A DNA stretch of 64,000 bases from Aristolochia californica (Eukaryota > Streptophyta > Magnoliopsida > Piperales > Aristolochiaceae): positions 8,448,358 to 8,512,357 of the forward strand of contig JARWKL010000016.1 in NCBI GenBank assembly GCA_029961685.1, given 5' to 3'. This document shows, one piece after another, positions 61,501-64,000 of the stretch. The notes beneath the pieces were generated by a model. That model was not told the origin of the DNA, made no database searches, and was given only the letters and a program-made list of their open reading frames with translations. Each line of letters begins with the position of its first letter. The stretch's first letter is position 1. The translations under genes and the position numbers were made by a program.

Positions 61501-64000
61501 TGCTTAAAAATCACAGATACTTTTCGCAACTATCTCTCTCAGCATTTGTGCATTTCCATCTTGGATGCTGAAATTTGTTTTCTGATCCAAACTTGAGTTT
61601 TCACTCTGCCATTTTTTCTCGTCAACAAAAAAGATATTAAGGTGTAACAAAATGAAAATTTTAGAGTTCTTGTATGCAAAAAAAAAAATTGAAAGTTATT
61701 TCACGCGCTAAAAATGAACTCCAAGGTTTTGTTATCCATGATTGGGAAATTCCACTAGTACAGCCCCTAATAATAAGCTTGGTGGAATTTTATAGGAAAG
61801 GGACTTGTATCTGATCCTAATATGCTTTAAATGTGGTGGATATGCATGCCAGAAATATGTTGAGGATGCAAGTGGATCTAATGATCCAAAACATTCAAGG
61901 AGTGGAAATAATCAAATTCTCAAGTGGTTGGATATTTACCAGAGCCAAACAACCCACTTTTTGCCTAACCTTAAAAATCACTGATACTTTTTGGAACTAT
62001 CTCTTTCAGCATTTGTGCATTTCCATCTTGCATGCTCAAATTTGTTTTCAGATCCAAACTTGAGTTTTCACTCTCCCATTTTTTCTTGTAAACAAAAATG
62101 ATATTAAGGCATAACAAAAAGAAAATTTTAGAGTTCATGTATGCAAAAAAATATTTGATAATTATTTCACGTACTAAAAATGAACTCTAAGGTTTTGTTA
62201 TCCATGTTTGGGAAATTTCACTAGTACAACCTCTAATAATAAGCTTGGAGGAATTTTATAGGAAAGGGACATCTAACTGATCCTAGCATGCTTTATATGT
62301 GGTGGATATGCAAGCCAGAAACATGTTGAGGATGCAAGTGGACCTAATGATCCAAAAATTTCAAGGAGTGGAAAAAATCAAATTCTCAAGTGGTTGGATA
62401 TTTACCAGAGCCAAACAACCCACTTTTCGCCTATCCTTAAAAATCACATATACTTGTTGGAACTATCTCTCTCAGCATTTGTGCATTTCCATCTTGGAAG
62501 CTCAAATTTGTTTTCAGATCCAAACTTGAGTTTACACTCTCCCATTTTTTTCGTAAACAAAAAAGATATTAAGGCATAACAAAATGAAAATTTTAGAGTT
62601 CATATATGCAAACAAAAATTTGAAAATGATTTCACGCACTAAAAATAAATTCCAAGGTTTTGTTATCCATGTTTGGGAAATTCCACTAGAACAACCCCCA
62701 ATAATAAGCTTGGTGGAATTTTATATGAAAGGGACTTTTAACTGATCCTAACATGGTTTAAATGTGGTGGATATGCATGCCAGTAACATGTTGAGGATGC
62801 AAGGGGACCGAATGATCCAAAAATTTCAAGGAGTGGAACAAATTAAATTTTCAAGTGGTTGGATATTTACTGGAGCCGAACAACCCACTTGTTCCCTATC
62901 CAATAAAATCACAGATACTTTTTGGAACTATCTCCCTTAGCATTTGTGCATTTCCATCTTGCATGCTCAAATTTGTTATCAGATCCAAACTTGAGTTTTC
63001 ACTCTCCCATTATTTCTCGTAAAGCATAACAAAATGAAAATTTTAGAGTCAGGTATGCAAAAAAAAAATATGAAAATTATTTCACGCACTAAAAATGAAC
63101 TCTAAGGTTTTGTTATCCATGTTTGGGAAATTCCACTAGTACAACACCTAATAATAAGCTTGGTGGAATTTTATAGGAAAGGGACATCTAACTGATCCTA
63201 ACATGCTTTTAATGTGGTGGATATGCAAGCCAGAAACTTGTTGAGGATGCAAGTGCCCATAATGATCCAAAAATTTCAAGGAGTGGAAATAATCAAATTC
63301 TCAAGTTGTTGGATATTTACAGAAGCCGAACAACCCACTTTTTGCTGATCCTCATAAATCACAGATATTTTTTGGAACTATCTCTCTCAGCATTTGTGCA
63401 CTTCCATCTTGGATGCTCAAATTTGTTTTCATATCCAAACTTGAGTTTTCACTCTCGAATTTTTTCTCGTAAAGAAAAAAGATATTAAGGCATAAAAAAA
63501 TGAATATTTTAGAGGTCATGTATGCAAAAAAAACTTGAAAATTAATTTACACGCTAAAAATAAACTCCAAGGTTTTGTTATCCATGTTTGGGAAATTCCA
63601 CTAGTACAACCCCTAATAATAAGCTTGGAGGAATTTATAGAAAGGGACTTGTAACTGATCCTAACATGCTTTAAATGTGGTGGATATGCATGCCAGAAAT
63701 ATGTTGAGTATGCAAATGGACTTAATGATCCAAAAATTTCACAGAGTGGAAAAAATCAAATTCTCAAGTGGTTGGATATTTACCGGACCCAAACAACCAA
63801 CTTTTTGCTTATCCTTATAAATCACAGATACCTTTTGGAACTATCTCTCTCAGCATTTGTGCACTTCCATCTTGGATGCTCAAATTTGTTTTCTGATCCA
63901 AACTTCAGTTTTCATTCTCCCATCTTTTCTCGTAAACAAAAAAGATATAAAGGTATAACAAAAAGAAAATTTTAGAGTTCATGTACGCAAAAAAATATTT
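58526..64000 (+). repeat. Twelve right-type monomers to the window edge
   Basis: Phase marks are at 58526, 58986, 59451, 59917, 60384, 60851, 61309, 61775, 62241, 62706, 63156 and 63621; the last is cut by the window end. Shortened copies are 58526 (460 bp, loss in GGGAATTGTGATCC), 60851 (458 bp, GTGGTTGACAGGAGCC) and 62706 (450 bp, 16-bp loss at 63019). CCAGAGCC reappears at about 61938 and 62405. No gene or foreign element is present. Confidence 0.85.

Larger units (their letters stand above)
1..64000. repeat. Tandem satellite array, monomer about 466 bp, fills the window
   Basis: The same block recurs head to tail in one orientation from end to end. I counted 138 phase marks (AAGCTT or its mutated equivalent in the context CCTAATAATAAGCTTGG), and nearly all are 463-468 bp apart. 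Landmarks in order in each monomer are: AAGCTTGG; TTTATAGGAAAGGG; ATATGCATGCC; AACATGTTGAGGATGC; GACCTAATGATCC; GGAGTGGAAAAAATC; TACC(A/G)GAGCC; GATACTTTTTGG; TCAGCATTTGTGC; CTTGGATGCTC; CAGATCCAAACTTG; CTCCCATTTTTTCTCG; GATATTAAGGC; an A-run of 7-10; TTTCACGC; GAACTCCAAGG; GGAAATTCCACTAG. No stretch above about 60 bp falls outside this pattern. Long-monomer arrays with such divergence are typical of eukaryotic heterochromatic satellites. The chromosomal location (centromere, subtelomere or knob) cannot be told from this window. I do not recognise the family from memory. Confidence 0.97.

Noticed and set aside
289..62529. Recurrent forward open frame of 76-93 codons (begins V-V-D-M-H-A-R-N) in most monomers
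   Set aside because: It is the same satellite segment repeated, begins at GTG unless one moves to the later ATG, is broken by indels not divisible by three in many copies, and overlaps other open frames. I do not annotate it as a gene.
1..64000. CRISPR array
   Set aside because: Period is about 466 bp with no short conserved repeat separated by unique spacers; variation is spread over the whole monomer.
1..64000. Tandem gene family, rDNA or 5S spacer array, or tandem LTRs
   Set aside because: No rRNA or tRNA-like conserved core, no TG..CA LTR ends with target duplications, no promoter or coding module seen within the monomer.
1..64000. Telomeric or interstitial telomere repeats
   Set aside because: No runs of TTTAGGG, TTAGGG or TTAGG were seen.
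1..64000. Internal three-part substructure of the monomer (3 x 155 bp)
   Set aside because: The shared short words (GATCC at three places, ACTTTTTG twice) are too short and unevenly spaced to show that thirds of the monomer are homologous; a self-alignment of the consensus would settle it.

Overview
The window is one uninterrupted tandem satellite DNA array. From base 1 to base 64000 I can place everything in a single repeat family with a monomer of about 465-466 bp. Using the HindIII site AAGCTT, or its mutated equivalent, as the phase marker, I count 138 monomer starts from 231 to 63621. The array enters and leaves the window in mid-monomer, so neither flank is visible. I see no protein-coding gene, rRNA, tRNA, transposable element, CRISPR array or non-satellite insertion. 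A hand count of one monomer (10921-11386) gives about 33% G+C and only a few CpG. This composition, the long monomer and the array size point to eukaryotic constitutive heterochromatin (centromeric, pericentromeric, subtelomeric or a knob). A plant is plausible, but I do not recognise the family and cannot name the species.

Layout. Bases 1 to about 18.5 kb carry a 'left' subfamily, typically TACCAGAGCC, ATCCCTCTCAGC, AACTTGGGTTTTC and an A-run followed by GTTTG. From about 18.5 kb to the end a 'right' subfamily dominates, typically TACCGGAGCC, ATCTCTCTCAGC, AACTTGAGTTTTC and an A-run followed by ATTTG. The exceptions on each side are listed in the entries. Monomers are mostly 463-468 bp. Three positions are strongly out of register: 19311-19607 (297 bp), 49386-49521 (136 bp) and 54177-54858 (682 bp, two monomers fused with about 250 bp missing). 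Smaller private indels mark individual monomers.

Higher-order organisation is the most interesting part. It is a mosaic rather than a uniform higher-order repeat (HOR). Tandem two- or three-monomer duplications occur at 1.6-4.4, 5.35-7.2, 19.6-21.5, 35.0-37.8 and 50.9-53.7 kb. A chain of up to seven recognisable monomer types (called A-G here) recurs at 22.4-25.7, 30.8-32.2, 34.0-38.2 and 43.8-47.1 kb. The second copy lacks type B, and the third is A-B-C-D-E-C-D-E-F. Other one- or two-monomer modules recur 5-29 kb apart. This is the pattern expected from repeated unequal crossover, gene conversion and segmental amplification inside a satellite.

All calls were made by eye from shared private variants and spacing. 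Percent identities, dot plots and database comparisons were not computed.
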